The translations under genes were made by a program, and so were the position numbers. The notes below the pieces were generated by a model, which was not told the DNA's origin, ran no database searches, and worked only from the letters and a program-made list of their open reading frames with translations. DNA of 64,000 nt, from NCBI RefSeq assembly GCF_001653235.2, contig NC_035792.1, positions 3,906,001 through 3,970,000 of the forward strand, given 5' to 3'. Source of the DNA: Pochonia chlamydosporia 170. Its lineage: Eukaryota > Ascomycota > Sordariomycetes > Hypocreales > Clavicipitaceae. Every line of letters begins with the position of its first letter. The stretch's first letter is position 1. This document shows, in pieces, positions 1-11,751 of the stretch.

Positions 1-1026
1 CACATAAAGATTGTGCTGGAAAGAGCAGAGTCGTTTGTCTACGCCGCTTTCTCGCATCTCCTCCGCGATGACGACGAGACCAGGAACAGGCTTGAGCGTT
101 ATTGCATACAGCGATTCTTTCAAGACAGACAGGAGCAGCTGTTGCAAAAGCTGGAGGAGATTCTTCCCAAGCACGGTAAGAATGTGTTCCCACTCGCCAT
201 GGAGGATATCTTCCAGCAAAACTTGGTGAACCGAGAACTACACAGAGCGCAGAGGCTGTGGAATTCTGTGCAAGAAAAGCCTGAGTTTCTGCAGGCCTTG
301 AGCGCCGATAATATCAGTCCGGGGAATACTGCGCTGGTCAAAAGCCTTTTCGACGTAGAGACGTGTTCTGTTGACAAATGGCAGTTGGAGCGTATTCTGT
401 ACTCGACTGTGGAACTCTATGATGTGAGTCTGCTTCTTTGAACGTTTCCAGCGTCAAGGTATGATGAAGTTTGTGTACTGATGCATTGTAGATGGTTTTG
501 CGGAATTTCATTTCCAACGTAATCCTGCTGGCTGTTGAGAATCTGCTCATGCACGAGATTCCGAACTTATTCACGACGGACATGATTATCCGGATGAGCT
601 CAGAAGAGCTGGAGGAACTGGCGGCCGAGTCGGAGGATGTAGCTGCACGGAGGAAAGATATTACTGATGAGCTTCAGACGCTTAAAGACGGACTGGCTCT
701 GTGTGATGACTGGGATAAGCGATCAAAATGTAAGTGTCTTCGTGCCTGTGAGAGCGGATGAGGCAGGGGTTTACTGACTTGATGCTGTGCTAGCTCCATC
801 GACTACTCCCCATAGGGGCAGCTCTTCTCAAGTGATGAGATCAGTCAATAGGGAAACCTCTCCATGTGGAATTCCTAGGATTGCAGTACATGAAAACGCC
901 GACGGTCCAGGTCATGATGTGTTTCATACTCCGAATGAGGTGATGGCAGGCAGCAGAAGCCAATCAGCCATCAACCTGGATAAGTATGGCCGGAACAACG
1001 GCAAGATGATTAGTGTGGTGTCTTAG
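1..1026 (+). CDS. Dynamin-family GTPase, C-terminal part (5' truncated by window)
   Basis: Three exons are visible: 1-423, 492-729 and 794-1026. The introns are GTGAGT...TGTAG (68 nt) and GTAAGT...CTAG (64 nt), and the frame is open from base 1, so the gene starts outside the window. The first exon matches the helical stalk region of dynamins. The second exon reads as a GTPase effector domain (GED): a helix starting FISNVILLAVENLLM, then a Ser/Glu-rich helix with SSEELEELAAESEDV and RRKDITDELQTLKDGL. The last exon is a polar tail of about 77 residues with no recognised domain. The likely role is membrane remodelling or fission, as in fungal dynamin/Mx-like GTPases. The GTPase domain is not visible, so the subtype cannot be assigned. 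Confidence 0.85.
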
Positions 1027-3243
1027 CTGGTGTGTTGCAGCAGTATTGTGTATGTAGCGACTGTGTTTGGCCTTGTTTGTCATTGTAATCGTTTGATTGG
1101 TTTGCCAATTAGTCGTTGTCACAATGTGATGAGATATGACAACGAAAGCTGCGTTGTATGCCTTTACATCACCCGAAACATGAGATCTCGCCCACCAAAG
1201 CATGCTGTTGCCCCAGTGCTTCTTCAATTTGAGAGACATGCACTGTGGATATTACGTCACCCGTTTTACTCGAGACCTGTAGCGAGTCAGTCCCTACTAC
1301 TCGTCTTATACAGGATTTTCTGTTTCCTGAGAAGAAACAATAAACGGCGTCGCAAAAACGCAAACATGTGAACCCTTCATGATTTCCACACCGGGAGGAA
1401 TGATACCCGTCAATGCATAGGATTCTTGGTCATAATCTTCGTCCAGTCGGAAGTGTATGGTTTCAGAGTTGCGATGGACCTAGTTCGCTAGTTGGCCCGG
1501 TGTGGTTTAGTAATAAGTATTGAGTCCTGAGCAACACTTGCGCTCGCCTGGTCAAATCGATGGCGCCTACTCCGTAGACAGCCCATAGCAAGGGGTCCGT
1601 GGGTTGTTATGCGCATGGACGATCAACATCGCAGAGGGGCTTGCGCATCAGGTCGGCACGTCCAAATGTTGCTGCGTTTGGGATGCTAAATCGAAGGGTC
1701 GAAGAGGGCAACATGGCAGTTAGTGTACAGCTGTAGTGTAGTCCATGTGGCGTGCTGAGCACGGTAGCTGCGAATGAGAAATATGTTGATGAGTCCCGCA
1801 ATCTTGCCCTCAAATAGCTGGTTTCATGGGAACCCTGGGTTGAGAAGGCCATCTAGTTGGAGCTTGACAGATGTCGGCGCAAAGTTATGGTTACAGCCAG
1901 AGACAGTATTCTATATCTATGACAACCAACCAGTATCTCTGGGATTGATTGGCACCAATTCAACCCCGACTCTTTCCAGAAGCGGCGTACGCGGCATGGC
2001 GAATATGGAAGCGGGTGGACAGTTGTATATTTGCATATGGTCCCGCAGCTGAAGATGTGAGATATGCGAGCATAGACGTAGTCTTTCTGTACCGGCATGA
2101 TCAGGGAGACGATCAAACAGATAAACTGGATCGCCTAAGTGTGGGGTGCATGCATGTTGCTGTGATATGTTGAGTGTGAACCTTTGGCGAATGAAAGTTT
2201 CAATTCTTTGTCTCTCAAGCTGAGAACTGAGCCGGATGGCACAAGTAGTCCATAATGCTGCCAGCAGAATATGTCGGAGTTGCGCCGTACCGTAGAGGCA
2301 ATAGATTGGCTCAGCTCTGTCATGTTCCATATTTCGTATAACATAGCTACAAGGCACGCTCATGCCATCGGCACTATCGGGAAGTCGACTGCAAAAGACT
2401 GAAGGCGTAGCACGGGACTTTTGTTGTGCAACTTCCCAGCTTCTTCTGCATACCAACCGTTTGCATGTTGTACATCAGCTTGATGAAAAGAGTAGCCATT
2501 TCGGGTGGAACGAGCCTGAATACAAATTGGTCATGATTAAAGAAAAGCCCGGAGATATCACGTCCATGTGGTATTCAGCAGCTAACCAAACCCAAGGGGT
2601 AAGGAAGACGCCACAATTTGTGGAAGACATGCAGGCCCTGGACGACCTTGTTCGATGGCTTCGGGGCTGGCGGGTCTCAACCGGCTTGGGCAAACATACA
2701 TCGGATTGTGTATACCAAGGCCATGGATGATCCTGGCAAGGTGTCTGTCTTGCGGCAACGGGAGGGAGCAGTGCGTGCCCAGTCTGCATGAGAGTGCTCG
2801 CGTGGTGGATATACAGATGGGATACACGCGAGATTGCTTCGAGGATTCGATGTTGGTTGGTATTGCATTACAGCGTAATGCACCGCACAGAGTAGCTGTT
2901 GTGCAAACGCGGCTAGGCGGGTGTGCTGAGTATCAGACCAGACGGCTTGCATATGGGAACCAACCTTTTCCTCGTACTTTTTGTTGCTGCCTGCAAGTTC
3001 ATGTTGAACAAAGAAGAGAATCATGAGCAAGACGCATGGGGCAAGAAGGAAAATGGAAAATGGAAAAAGAAGGGAAGATTCAAGGGCGGGTTGAGGGCAG
3101 CGCCGTCGGGGATGCTGCCTTGCGATTGGCTAGACTCCCACCAGCCAGGCGAGTTGACCCCTCTCATATGCTTCTTTAGTGCCGATGGCAGTGGCCAGTT
3201 GACTGACTGACTTGCACCATCAATGCCAACTTGACATTGATTT

Positions 3244-3267
3244 CATGTCCATATCCATGTCCATGTC
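3244..3267. repeat. Hexamer tandem repeat (CATGTC-like, four units)
   Basis: Four consecutive 6-bp units, CATGTC, CATATC, CATGTC, CATGTC, in non-coding sequence. Confidence 0.8.
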
Positions 3268-3669
3268 AAATGCAAATATGAACTGTCGACATCAGTGGTT
3301 GCCCCTTGCCTTGCTCCCCTTTTTTGTCGATGGCTTCCGCCCCAGAAGCAAGTATCGATGCGGCCTGGTTGATTTCAACTCATTCACGCCTCGAAAATGC
3401 TGCAAGTCGCCTAAACCGGGCGGCCGATGGCTTGCTCTGCCTGCAACGATCGAGAGTGCCAGCATTTTCATATATGCGAACATTGAACGGCCAGGCCATG
3501 CAGGTTGTTTCTGGTGCATATGCTGTAATTTTTTGCTGTTGTCCTCGGCACTTTGCTCGCCTGTCTCGAGTTCTAGTTTCTGGGCCGCATTCGCTGGTAC
3601 TTAGATACTTCACCTGAGCCCTGCAGTGATCTGCCGTTGGCGACATGGACTCGGTGATGCGCCTCCCTT

Positions 3670-3685
3670 ACCTACCTAGGTAGGT
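3670..3685. repeat. 16-bp perfect palindrome ACCTACCTAGGTAGGT
   Basis: Perfect self-complementary sequence in the intergenic region. Related CTAC/GTAG inverted repeats recur at 11235-11245, 24342-24356, 25503-25521 and 49067-49076. Confidence 0.85.
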
Positions 3686-4750
3686 GCTATAGTTGCCCAA
3701 TTACCTGCGTCAATACTTCAATGTTGGCAGCTTGTGGCTGTATCGTGACAGACAGATGGAACGATGCTATTGTTCATCTATATGTGGTCGTCAGCGCCAT
3801 CCATCACGCATGTGCCGGCAGACTTGATCCTGGTCGCTTCATCCCATCTGGAATACAGTGCCTCCACCATCTTCCTTAGCTTCCGTTTTCCTCTCCTGTC
3901 TACTCCGTACATCATGCAGCCCCCTTTTTGCAGGTAGTCCATTTAGGTTCTGGATCTAGCTGGAAGTTTTGACTTCTTTTTCTTTCTTTTTCCCTTCCTT
4001 CCATCTTTTGCGCTTGCCGGCTTAGCTGTCGTCCTTGTCGCCCAGATATCCTCATATCGAATTTGATATTCTCGTGCAGCTTCCCACCCCCCACTTGTAT
4101 CCTCGACTTGTACCCTCGACTCGTCGCAGTCAGAGCCACATCGCGCTGAGACGACAGAAACACCCATAAACCAACACGAAGAACAACACGACCAACACGA
4201 CCAACAACGTTGGCTTCCTGACAACAATATATCTCGAACCGCCGAGACAAAGAAGGAAGAGAGAGACGGTCAGATATTTGTTGCCCGCGCAACTTGATCT
4301 CCTCCTCCCTCATTCCAGGTGCGACCCGACCATTCAACTGGCAACGAAACCCTTCTTCTTGTCACTTTCCTGCCCCAAGATTGTGCACCGCCATCCATCC
4401 ATCCCCATGCACATCAACCAGACCACATTCAAAGTACTTCAGTCGTCGCGCAAACAGCATCCACTGTTGTGCATCTTCTGCCACGTTGGGAAAATCCATC
4501 GAGTCCATAGTCCGCAAGCTAACCAGGCACAACGTCTAGTCGAGGGCGAATTCGAATCCAGCGATCATTGACTTTGCGGCTAATAAACCTCCAACGACTC
4601 AACGGCCGCCGGCGTACACCCGCCTCCTCATCCTGTCCTAGTCCTTGTCCTAGTCCCGGTCCCAGTGCCTCCTCATCGCAAGCCTCTCCAGGGCCTCCTG
4701 CTAGTCGCTTATTGTCCCGCATCGAAAAATCGCTGCTTTGGCTGTTCAGA

Positions 4751-4777
4751 CGTCTCCAGCGTCTCCAGCGTCTCCAC
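4751..4777. repeat. 9-bp tandem repeat (CGTCTCCAG, three units)
   Basis: Three head-to-tail copies, the last with one changed base, in the CT-rich region upstream of bem1. Confidence 0.75.
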
Positions 4778-5065
4778 CCTCGAATCCACCAAATAGCCCA
4801 CACCAGGGCCTGAGCCGAGCTACTGGACCACCGGGCGACCAGTTGGGAACTGACTGGGTGATTGTCAAAGTCTGGTCTGGCTGCTTGGACCAGACAGACT
4901 ATTCCAAGAGGACAAGGAAGAGACAGGCACGGGAAAGACATCAAGTGCTTCCCCCCTTCAAAGCACTCAGCTTTTGCGCTTCTACATCCTTCGGTGCCAC
5001 AACTTTGACTTCTCTCCGTTTTGCTGCCAGCGCTCGCCGCAAAGTCGCAGCGTGAGTCGTACAGG

Positions 5066-7620
5066 ATGAAGGTATGTTGCCGTCCGTCTGCTTCTCAATC
5101 GTGTCGTCGTCATGCGCATGTCGCACCCTCATCTGCGCATGGGTTTTGGCTCAGATTCACTGCCCTGCTTCTCGGGCTCCTTTCACTGCACATGTGTTTT
5201 CATGCCGGCGCCTGCGCCTGCAGCTGTGCCTGTGCCTGTGTCGCAGTCCACCAGACGGACGCATTTGTTCTCGAGGATGTCGGCCAGCCTCCAGAGTTTG
5301 TAGGCTTTCTCGTGCCTCGTCAGTCAAATGCTCTTGCCTGTTTTCTGCCCAGCGACATCCATTTTGGCGCTCACTGCTTGCCAGTCGCTCCTTCCCTCGC
5401 TTCGCTTCATTTCCCTTGGGCAGTTGATGTTCTACACCCCGCTTCTTTGCGCGACAGGACTTGACTTGTTTGCCTCGTCCGAGTCGCAATGGTCCCCCCG
5501 CCTGCGACATAATCAAACTACTTCAACCTGGAGCGTCATCTGCTTTCCCAAAGTTTACCAATTTGCTAACCTCCATGGCCCTTATACAGGCTCTCCGTCG
5601 GTCCATCAAGGGCGACAAGGAAAAGCAGCACCATACATCGATAGGGAATAAGTCTGCTGTCGCCATTATACCACCCAAAAAGGTCCGTTCCTGATATCTC
5701 CCACCACGATCGTAAATCCCCCCAAAGACCATGCGTATCGCATCAAGCATTAGGCGATGCACTGCAGCCAAGTCGAACATGCAGCTCCTTACTTTTTATT
5801 TTCCATTCTTTTGTATTTTTTTTTTTTGTTTCAAGCTATACCATGTCTCTTTTCTCGCCCTGCAGACCCCTGGTTGCTGACAACTTCGTCTTCTTGCAGG
5901 TGATTCGAGCCCTGTACGACTATGAGGCCCAGTCATCTCAGGAAATGAGCTTCTCCAAGGGCGACTTTTTCCACGTTATTGGCCGCGAGAATGATCAAGA
6001 CTGGTATGAGGCATGCAATCCTGCCCTGCCGGATGCCCGAGGTCTTGTCCCGGTCGCATTCTTCCAGGCTCTAGGCCGTACCGAGCGAGATAGTGCCCAG
6101 TCCGACAATGGCAGGCCACCAACTGCAAAGAGCCCCGATCACGACTCCGGCTACAGCGAAAATGCCCCACATCCTATCACAACGGCCGTACCCATCACCC
6201 ATCGCAGTACCAAGTCTACCGATATCGACAACAAGATCTTCGCCATTGTCATGTATGATTTCGAGGCCCAGCGCGCAGATGAGCTGGGTGCCCACAAGGG
6301 CGAGCAAATCATCATCATTGCGCAATCCACGCCTGAGTGGTTCGTTGCCAAGCCCATCGCCAGGTTGGGCGGACCCGGCTTGATTCCCGTCTCGTACGTT
6401 GAGATCCGCTATGTCAAGACTAGAGAGGTTGTTCCCAATGCCTTGGAAGCGGTGCGAAGAGCTGGAGTCCCGAGCGTGGAGGAATGGAAAAAGATGGCTG
6501 CAAATTACAAAAATAGCAGCATCACTCTAGGCAAATTTGAAGCCGGCGGTCCACCTGGCGGCCAGCAACAAGCTGTCGAACAGGGTATGGAGCGGATGAG
6601 CCTTCAAGCGGGCAGACAGAGCACCCAAAACGGATCACAGGTATGGGCAGCCCACGCAGCCAACCACGGCCTCAATTTCCCCCTTGCACTCTGTGTGCAT
6701 TTGTTCTCCCTCTTGTACCACGAGCTAATGTATGTATCACAACTCAGCATCGTGCCCAACAGCAAAGCATGCCCCAGTCCCAACAATTTGCCCCTAACCA
6801 ATCAACACCTCTCCTCTACGCGCCGGAAAGAGCCTGGATTCCTCGATACTGCTTTGCCGAGGACAAGTATTGGTTTGTCATTGTGGCTGTTCTTGAAGAT
6901 AAACGGCATTGGGAACTCTCTCGCTACTATGAAGATTTTTATGACTTCCAGATCGCCCTTCTCACAGAATTCCCTGCAGAGGCGGGGAATGCTGGTAGTG
7001 CTCAAAAGCGAACTCTCCCATACATGCCGGGGCCTGTAAGTTATGTTACAGACGCCATCACCGAAGGCCGACTACACAACCTCGACGCGTACGTAAAAAA
7101 TCTGCTCAGTCAGCCTGAGTATATTTCGCGATGCAATCTTGTGAAACAATTCTTTGCTCCTCGCGAAGGAGATTACGAGGTCGATCCTCACGAAATTGAG
7201 GAACAATACCGTCTTTCGCAAGCTTCACAACAGTCTGCTGAGCCTCCCGGCAACTCTGGGTCTCGAACCAACCTGAATGGCAATGGCTATAGCGGGCTAT
7301 CTGCCACGCCCCGGCAAATGGATGACGCACAGCCAGGAACAGGTGGCCAACCGCAAGGACAGCAACAACAGCAAGCATTAATGAAAGTCAAGATGTATTA
7401 CAATGGCGACCTCATCGCCATTCGCGTTCCATCTGAGGTTGAATACCAACAACTTTGTGACAAGATTCGGGACCGACTCAAGCTGAGCCCGGATGATCAG
7501 CTGCAGCTCTTCTACAGGGACGAGCCCACAGGGAACAAGCCTAATCTTATGAGCAATAATGACCTTGATTTTGCTCTTCAGCGAAATGAGAAGCTTGTTC
7601 TCTATGTGGAAGTTGTGTAA
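5066..7620 (+). CDS. BEM1: Bem1-type polarity scaffold (SH3-SH3-PX-PB1)
   Basis: Four exons: 5066-5071, 5590-5682, 5900-6640 and 6748-7620, giving 570 aa. The first coding exon is only ATG AAG, followed by GTATGT and a 518-nt intron. This start is chosen because the joined N-terminus, MKALRRSIKGDKEK, fits the usual Bem1 start. Domains are SH3-1 at about 34-90 (ALYDYEA), SH3-2 at about 145-205 (MYDFEAQ), PX at about 308-420 (RYYEDFYDFQ) and a C-terminal PB1 at about 490-570 (KVKMYYNGDLIAIRV). Proteins of this architecture bridge Cdc42, its GEF Cdc24 (via PB1) and PAK kinases at growth sites, and in filamentous fungi also link to NADPH oxidase complexes. The donor of intron 2 (GTCCGT) is weak but keeps PPKK joined in frame to VIRALYDY. 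Confidence 0.95.
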
Positions 7621-8619
7621 GAAACGATACCAGACATTTGCTCGCATTTTGATTTCAAAGCCACGAAAACATCGGATTACGAAGCTCGTACGACATCTAC
7701 TTCTTCACTTCAACTTTTTAACTTCTTTTTTTTGGGTATATGATTAGCAGCTGGGAGGCGTATATATATCTTTGTAACCCAGTGGCCCCGGCCACTCATT
7801 TCTCCGGGTGGTCGCTTTCACCTTCATTTGTCCCCGCTGACAATTTCTTCGTTGACATGTGGCACGCACCTCCCGTGGCTATGTGCTCAGCTCAACTTCA
7901 TTCCTGGGGGGTTTTGCGAAGGGCTTGTTTGAGGTCCCTGAAGCAAAATAGCATTTTGTACTTGTCTGATTCAATTTAAATAGGGAGGCTCTGGCCTGGG
8001 AAAGGCGTTTTGGCAGTTGATTTCAGGAATTGTGTTTGCTTCTACGCACATGGCGACTTGATACCTTGACGAGGTTGAATGCCTGATGAGCAGAAGGACG
8101 AGGGAATTGGGAAGGGTCAGGATGGGAATCCTGGGCGGGCTGCGGAGAATATGACTGACGTCCGGGACCGGGGCAGGCAAGGGCACTTGGAAGGAAGGAA
8201 AAGGATGGAAGCTGGTTGCTTACGGTTGGGCGGAGGGAAGATGGAGGCGGCATTTTGATACTTTGCAGATCGAGTCGCAGCTAGGAGGGTCTAATTGGAC
8301 GGCACATACTAGCACTTAACAAGATGGTGAATATCGAAATGTGAGTTATGCCAGCACAAGACTGTAGATAGTGGGGAGTCTATTTCCAAACAAAAGTGTC
8401 GGCATCAAGTACAACTTGAGCCACAAACGACGTTAACATTATTGCCGGTTCTATCGTGTCTACCAATGCCCGAAAATGTATAAAGGTACACCAGGAAAGA
8501 AAATGAACCCCTGGACGAAGCCAACTCTTCTAAGCAACCTGACGCCTGTGTAATGCAAAACAACGAAACAATATGCAATGTCTAAATTCAGAAAAATGGG
8601 CACCGAGTTATTGGCGATG
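7621..8619. other. Intergenic, convergent 3' ends
   Basis: Lies between the 3' ends of bem1 (+) and the membrane-protein gene (-). No supported gene. It should carry both 3' UTRs. Confidence 0.5.
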
Positions 8620-9577
8620 TTATTCCAACCTCGCCATCAAGTTTCGCCGGACCTTGAAGTTCACCACCCCTCCCACGCCAAATGCGGGAACAATACGGCA
8701 TACTCTCGCCGCAGAACTTATCAGCCAGTTCGATCGAACGAGTTCGAAGCGATCGCGCCATGAGATACTGGCATGCGGTTGACTAGGGCGATTATATAAA
8801 TCTAATCCAAGGAGGTGTAGCGGCGTGGAGAAGAGTTGGACTGCTGCAGGGGCGAGGAATTGTGCTGCCGTTTGGCCTGAAATTTGCTTCTTGAATGCAG
8901 CGGATACTCGAGAATCTATATAGGGCGCGAGAAGGGGTGGGATGTTGAACGAGGCGAATATCGTCAAGCAGTCGCGCAGTGTGAATAGAGCATAGGAGGG
9001 CAGCGGCACTGGACGAGGTCCTGAGCCGACGGGGCCAAACATGCGGACGAAAGAACGGTCCTTGTACATGCATAGGCCAACATTGGCAGCTGACGAGGCG
9101 ACGAATTTTCCTGCGCCGGAAGAAACAGTAGTTGGTGATCTATTGGTGATGGTGGAGGTTGCCGTATCGAGGGCATTGGCTGTCAGGTATGTGCCGCCGT
9201 ATAGCATGAAGATGAGGGCGCATGGTCGGGAGAAGAGCGCAGATGAAGGTCGTAGAAGGAGGTTTCGAACGGAGGAGCGGATTGAGTCGAGCAGGGAGCT
9301 GCGGCCAGATGCATTTTCCATGATGGATCTGAATTATATGCTGTTAGCGGCCCAGGTGCGCAGGTGGTTTGGATCAGAAAAGCTGGTTTGCTGGTGAACC
9401 TTACCTGTCAATGATGGAAATGACTGGTGCGACCAAGGCACCGGCACAAGCAGCACCAGTTGCATCAGCGGTTAGTCGCCATGCCAGGTTTTTTGTGTTC
9501 CATTTTTGCGTAGAAGAAACAGGATGGTTTAATGTCGAGGTGGGCGTCGCCAGCGCAGGCTCATCAGTGACCTTCAT
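8620..9577 (-). CDS. C365.16-like multi-pass membrane protein (probably mitochondrial)
   Basis: Two exons on the minus strand, 9577-9405 and 9328-8620. The intron is 76 nt (GTAAGG...TTCAG) and the product is 293 aa. Joining the exons gives ...VAPVISIIDRSIMENASGR, a block I associate with the conserved fungal C365.16-like 'sequence orphan' membrane family. Several hydrophobic stretches follow (ALIFMLYGGTYLTANALDTA, LFTLRDCLTIFASFNIPPLL). The continuity of this block supports the upstream exon over a start at the ATG at 9321. The function is not established. A mitochondrial location is an inference from the family and the carrier-like small residues in its membrane segments. Confidence 0.75.
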
Positions 9578-11751
9578 AATGCCAAAGTTTCAGTTTCAGA
9601 AGCCAGAGAGCTGCAGTGTCTTGCAACACAAAGAACAGAAGCAGCGTCAAGAATGTCTACTGAAGAGGACGTCTTTTTTGCTTGGGACAGCTTCTTCTAT
9701 CGATTTTCCGCGCGGAAAAGTGCTGGTGCAGGCGCATTGCTTCTCTGGTGAGCTTTTTGTCCTGGAATTTGCTCTGGTAGAGGCTCTAATGACGGTGGTG
9801 AGGCAGCTCTCAGCTCCTGTTGCAAGTTTGAGGAAGTCGGAGCAGTCGGGGTTTGATGGATTCAGGCCGTCAGGCGTAACAGCGCAAACAAGTCAAAGTT
9901 TCACTAGGAGAAAACACGGGGCATTAAACCCAACAAGCAGCTGTTCACGCTTCAAATGAATTCACAGGACGGTACGTGACAGGAGATAAATAAAATGCTG
10001 TGAACCCCTTGGCATTGGTGACGGGGAGCATCTCATAATCAGCAACAAGGAAAACACTGGCCAGTCAGCTTCGTTTCCCGAAGTCGGAGGCGAAAGAAAG
10101 CGAGACGTCCCGAAGCCCTCCAATGGCTCCAGGTCTGGGACACCACGGATCCATCTCGCCAGCCATTGTCAGCCATGGTCAACCACTGTGCTCCGATGTG
10201 GTGGATAATGGCCGGGAATGCTGGTCGACAAGTTCCTTTCTGTCCACGGAATTGACCAAACCCCATGCGCAGATTGGTTCAACGGACGTGCATTTCCGGC
10301 CGGTGCCATCGTTGGAGTGGGCACCATCGGCTCATGGCTCGAGCTTGGCTGTATCACAATATTGCAATGGTCTTCATCGATGCAAGCCGTTCAGTGAGAG
10401 TTACATAACTGATGCTGAATTTAGTTGGGCGAACTGCCGGCCGGCCGGAGGGATATCGCTGGCGTCGATTGATGTGTCATTCGAGGAACCATTGGCATAT
10501 GCCAACACCAAGGTATGGGGTGCCAACATTGAGGGAAGCAGTCTTGAAATCGCTGCCGTCCAATGTAGCTCATGTTTTGTTGATTCGAACTGGACCGTTG
10601 TGCTCCTGTTATTAGTCCGTAATATAATTAATATTTGTAGGATTGATTTCATGCATGCAGCACCCACTTCTGATGGGGCCCTGTCAGTTCGAGGTTTGAC
10701 TGACCTACCGAGAGCTTCCATTGGGTGAGGGTAGCATGAAGTGCATCTGATCGGGGCTCTGATCAAAGAGAATAAGAGGACGTGGTCTAACAACTAGAGT
10801 ATCGAAAGAAATTGGACAGTTGGAACCGAACCTAAAGACGCCCAGAGGGATTGTTTTGTTGAAGCTGGCAGAGGTATTACGAGGAGAAGCCAGTTGTTTG
10901 ACGAATGGAGGATGTGATGGTCCGTTTCTCAGCATCTCCACCGGGTACAGCAACCTGCTGAAACGTCGACGATGATGCAGTCCTAGATTCTTCGCAGTTT
11001 CTTTTGTTAACTGTCGTGGTTTATCACAAGTAGATTTCTTGTAGGTAAAAGAGAGACATGAGATTAACACAGGGCACGGTTCAAGATGGGCCTAGCGAAT
11101 TGATTGTCGATAGCTCATGCCCTGCGCAGACTTCAAGCTCCTTCCTCAGACCATTGCCTACCAGAACGTCAGGTCACACGACATTGAATGGGGAACTTCA
11201 AATTGAGAATGAAATCAACCTCCACGATGACTACCTACCTAGTAGTTGACACCGTTTTCCTAACTTTAAGTACCTGAAGGGTCAAATCAATGCAAGATTC
11301 GTTCCACAAACTCGTGGCCTCCTTCATGGGCAGGGGCCGCGTGTGAGCCAACGCGTACAGTCCATGAAGCTAGCACCTAGCAATGTGGCTCAAATGACAT
11401 TCCCCAAATGCGCTGCCTGTCCCGAGCCAGGCTGTCTGGGATCATGTTGAATCATCAACCACCGCTTTGAGCCCTGGACAAGCCATCAGGCGGGCTGCTT
11501 CAGTTGCTTTTACTTGCGTCAGCATAAGGCATTGTACAACCGCTCCGGTGTAGGTATTACTAACCTGGGGGTTGTCCGCCTAGTCGAAGAGTAGTCGTAC
11601 GCAACATACGTCCCCGCCTTGTGGCAACTTACAGCTCCTACGAGATCATAAGTAGATGACTGCCCTTGCGCTAGCAGATATCGTCTGCTATTTTGTGCAT
11701 CCAAATAACAACGCACGTTGATATTTCATCCGAAACTTTCGGCCTTGGATC
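9578..11751. other. Intergenic region
   Basis: About 2.2 kb without a supported gene. The longest open frame (10123-10728) lacks a recognisable domain and overlaps comparable frames on the other strand. A short inverted repeat CTAC-CTA-GTAG lies at 11235-11245. The last 200-300 bases should hold the promoter of the S9 peptidase gene. Confidence 0.45.

Larger units (their letters stand above)
1027..5065. other. Long intergenic region and bem1 upstream region
   Basis: No supported gene in about 4 kb. Open frames here are short, overlap on both strands and show no family signature. It holds two TACTCCGTA copies (1568-1576 and 3901-3909), a 16-bp palindrome at 3670-3685, a pyrimidine-rich tract around 3960-4015 and several short tandem repeats from 3240 to 4780. 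The last kilobase is CT-rich and probably holds the promoter and 5' UTR of bem1. Confidence 0.5.

Noticed and set aside
5021..5464. Plus-strand open frame of about 147 codons in front of the bem1 SH3 region
   Set aside because: It lies across the bem1 first intron, is Cys/Ser/Phe-rich low-quality sequence, and overlaps similar frames in other phases.
10123..10728. 201-codon plus-strand frame, plus a 59-codon frame from 10218
   Set aside because: No domain, no intron logic and overlapping frames on both strands; composition like non-coding DNA.
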